Below are positions 5,472 to 6,946 of a stretch of DNA of 6,946 nt, piece after piece. The stretch's first letter is position 1. The number at the start of each line of letters is the position of its first letter. The stretch is from CAZUZD01 sp964624465 (GTDB lineage: Bacteria; Planctomycetota; Planctomycetia; Isosphaerales; Isosphaeraceae): positions 1 through 6,946 of the forward strand of contig CAZUZD010000315.1 in NCBI GenBank assembly GCA_964624465.1. The letters run 5' to 3'. Position numbers and translations under genes: made by a program. The notes under the pieces were generated by a model. The model ran no database searches. It saw only the letters and a list, made by a program, of their open reading frames with translations, and was not told the DNA's origin.

Positions 5472-6946
5472 ATGAGCACGCCCCAGCCCGCGAACGGACC
5501 CGGCCACGCCCCGGCCCCCGCCGCGACCCACCACCATGACCAGATCCACCCGGCGCCCTCGAACGTCCTGACCCGGTACGTCTTCTCGACCGACCACAAG
5601 GTCATCGGCGTCCAGTTCCTGTTCTCCGGGCTGATCTTCTTCGTGCTCGGCGGCCTGCTCGCCCTCGCCCTGCGCTGGCAGCTGGCGTGGCCCTGGACCC
5701 GGGTGCCCTGGCTCAGCCCCATGATGGAGAGCACCTGGAAGACCGGCGGCACCATGCCCCCGGAGTTCTACAACAAGCTCTTCACCATGCACGGCACGGT
5801 GATGATCTTCTTCGTGATCATCCCGATCCTCACCGGCGCCTTCGGCAACTTCCTGATCCCGCTGATGATCGGGGCACGCGACATGGCGTTCCCGAAGCTG
5901 AACATGCTCTCGTACTGGCTGATGTGGCCGGCCTTCGTGCTCATGCTCCAGTCGTTCGTCGTCGAGGGCGGGGCCGCCGAGGCGGGCTGGACCAGCTACC
6001 CCCCCCTGGCCTACTTCCGCTGGGCCACCCCCGGCTCGATGAACGGCCAGACCCTCTGGATCATGGCCCTGCTGTTCGCCGGCGTCTCGTCGCTGGTCGG
6101 GTCGCTGAACTACATCACGACCATCCTGATGCTGCGTGCCCCCGGCATGAAGCTGTTCCGGATGCCGATGACCGTCTGGGGCCTGTTCATCACCGCCGTG
6201 CTCCAGGCGTTCGCCCTGCCGGTGCTGACCTCGGCCATGGTCATGCAGCTGCTCGACCGCACCATCGGTACCAACTTCTTCACCCCGGTGGGCTGGGAAG
6301 TGGCCAACGAGCCGGGCCCGGTCGGCGGCGGCCAGCCCCTGCTCTGGCAGCACCTGTTCTGGTTCTACTCGCACCCGGCTGTCTACGTGATGATCCTGCC
6401 CGCCATGGGCATCGTCTCGGACATCATCAGCACCTTCAGCCGCAAGCCCCTGTTCGGCTACAAGCCGATGGTCTTCGCCATCGTCGGCATCGCCTTCCTC
6501 GGCTTCGTGGTCTGGGGCCACCACATGTTCCAGTCGGGCATGAACCCTGCGCTGGGCGCGACGTTCATGCTCTCGACGATGCTGATCGCCCTGCCGTCGG
6601 CGATCAAGGTCTTCAACTGGATCGGCACGATGTGGGGCGGGTCGATCCACTTCACGACGGCGATGCTCTACTCGATCGGATTCGTCTCGATGTTCATCAT
6701 CGGCGGCCTGTCGGGCATCTTCATGGCCGCCACGCCGGTCGACATGCACATCCACGACACCTACTTCATCGTGGGGCACATCCACTACGTGCTCTTCGGC
6801 GGCAGCACGTTCGCCATCTTCGCGGCCGTGTACTACTGGTTCCCGAAGATGTTCGGCCGGATGATGAACGAGAAGCTCGGCAAGATCCACTTCGTGCTGA
6901 CGTTCCTGACGTTCAACGGCACGTTCTTCCTCATGCACATCATCGG
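5472..6946 (+). CDS. coxA: cytochrome c oxidase subunit I, A2-type haem-copper oxidase (3' end outside window)
   Basis: First 491 residues of the catalytic subunit, which reduces O2 to water at haem a3-CuB and pumps protons. My own translation shows about 11 membrane helices before the window end. Haem a ligands are H107 (TMHGTV) and H438, the haem a3 ligand is H436 (VGHIHYV), and the CuB ligands are H301, H350 and H351 (WGHHMF). The Tyr that crosslinks to CuB histidine is Y305 (H301-P-A-V-Y305). K-channel K379 (PSAIKVFNW) and D-channel D137 (GARDMAFPK) are present. Helix VI reads FWFYSHPAVY: the usual channel glutamate (GHPEVY) is replaced, and Y299-S300 give the YSHP motif that defines the A2 subclass. 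The N-terminus (residues 1-30) is soluble and His-rich (H12, H20-22, H26). The frame is intact to the edge; the C-terminal part and any coxC lie beyond. ATG start, 4 nt after coxB. Confidence 0.98.
   Translation, partial: MSTPQPANGPGHAPAPAATHHHDQIHPAPSNVLTRYVFSTDHKVIGVQFLFSGLIFFVLGGLLALALRWQLAWPWTRVPWLSPMMESTWKTGGTMPPEFYNKLFTMHGTVMIFFVIIPILTGAFGNFLIPLMIGARDMAFPKLNMLSYWLMWPAFVLMLQSFVVEGGAAEAGWTSYPPLAYFRWATPGSMNGQTLWIMALLFAGVSSLVGSLNYITTILMLRAPGMKLFRMPMTVWGLFITAVLQAFALPVLTSAMVMQLLDRTIGTNFFTPVGWEVANEPGPVGGGQPLLWQHLFWFYSHPAVYVMILPAMGIVSDIISTFSRKPLFGYKPMVFAIVGIAFLGFVVWGHHMFQSGMNPALGATFMLSTMLIALPSAIKVFNWIGTMWGGSIHFTTAMLYSIGFVSMFIIGGLSGIFMAATPVDMHIHDTYFIVGHIHYVLFGGSTFAIFAAVYYWFPKMFGRMMNEKLGKIHFVLTFLTFNGTFFLMHII

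Noticed and set aside
1982..5755. Very long leftward open frame (over 1,200 codons) running antisense through the cytochrome and coxB genes
   Set aside because: Only its last part (from 2827 down) is a real gene, the CPBP protein. The rest is the mirror of GC-rich third positions in the rightward genes, where stop codons are rare, and the translation is low-complexity without recognisable domains.
5412..6938. 508-codon leftward open frame opposite coxA
   Set aside because: coxA on the plus strand shows every haem and copper ligand. The opposite frame is His/Glu/Asp/Arg-rich low complexity produced by coxA codon usage.
1..6946. Search for tRNA/rRNA genes, insertion sequences, CRISPR repeats, attachment sites and tandem repeats
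   Set aside because: No cloverleaf, conserved rRNA segment, transposase motif, terminal inverted repeat or spaced direct-repeat array was found by reading both strands. Apart from the divergent region the window is densely coding.

Overview
The window is a very GC-rich (roughly 70% by eye), gene-dense stretch of a bacterial chromosome. It carries the end of an F-type ATP synthase operon, two genes on the opposite strand, and the first three genes of a terminal-oxidase operon. The composition, near-total G/C in third codon positions, frequent GTG starts, and a diheme cytochrome c lipoprotein directly ahead of coxB-coxA suggest a planctomycete, perhaps of the Isosphaeraceae type. This placement is inferred from gene content and style; there is no rRNA in the window to settle it.

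Layout. Bases 2-346 are the 3' end of atpD (F1 beta). A 112-nt spacer with a very strong GC hairpin follows, then atpC (459-920, epsilon), which closes the ATP synthase cluster. Two genes run leftward: a CpdA-like calcineurin-type metallophosphoesterase (980-1870), convergent with atpC, and a CPBP-family intramembrane protease/Abi protein (1982-2827). A 381-nt divergent region (2828-3208) contains the only clearly AT-rich island of the window and a plausible sigma70-like promoter pointing right. The respiratory operon follows: a diheme cytochrome c lipoprotein (3209-4531), coxB (4631-5467) and coxA (5472 to the window end, incomplete).

How the genes work together. The cytochrome c, CoxB and CoxA look like one electron path. 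The membrane-anchored periplasmic diheme cytochrome would pass electrons to CuA in CoxB and on to the haem a / haem a3-CuB centre of CoxA, pumping protons. CoxA has the YSHP helix-VI signature of A2-type haem-copper oxidases in place of the GHPE glutamate motif. The ATP synthase encoded at the left edge uses the resulting proton gradient. The phosphoesterase and CPBP protein have no obvious link to either complex.

The window is mostly ordinary conserved energy metabolism. I see no mobile element, CRISPR array, RNA gene or clearly new system. The points worth a second look are the intercistronic hairpins, the divergent promoter island with a possible leaderless leader ORF, and the cytochrome/A2-oxidase arrangement.
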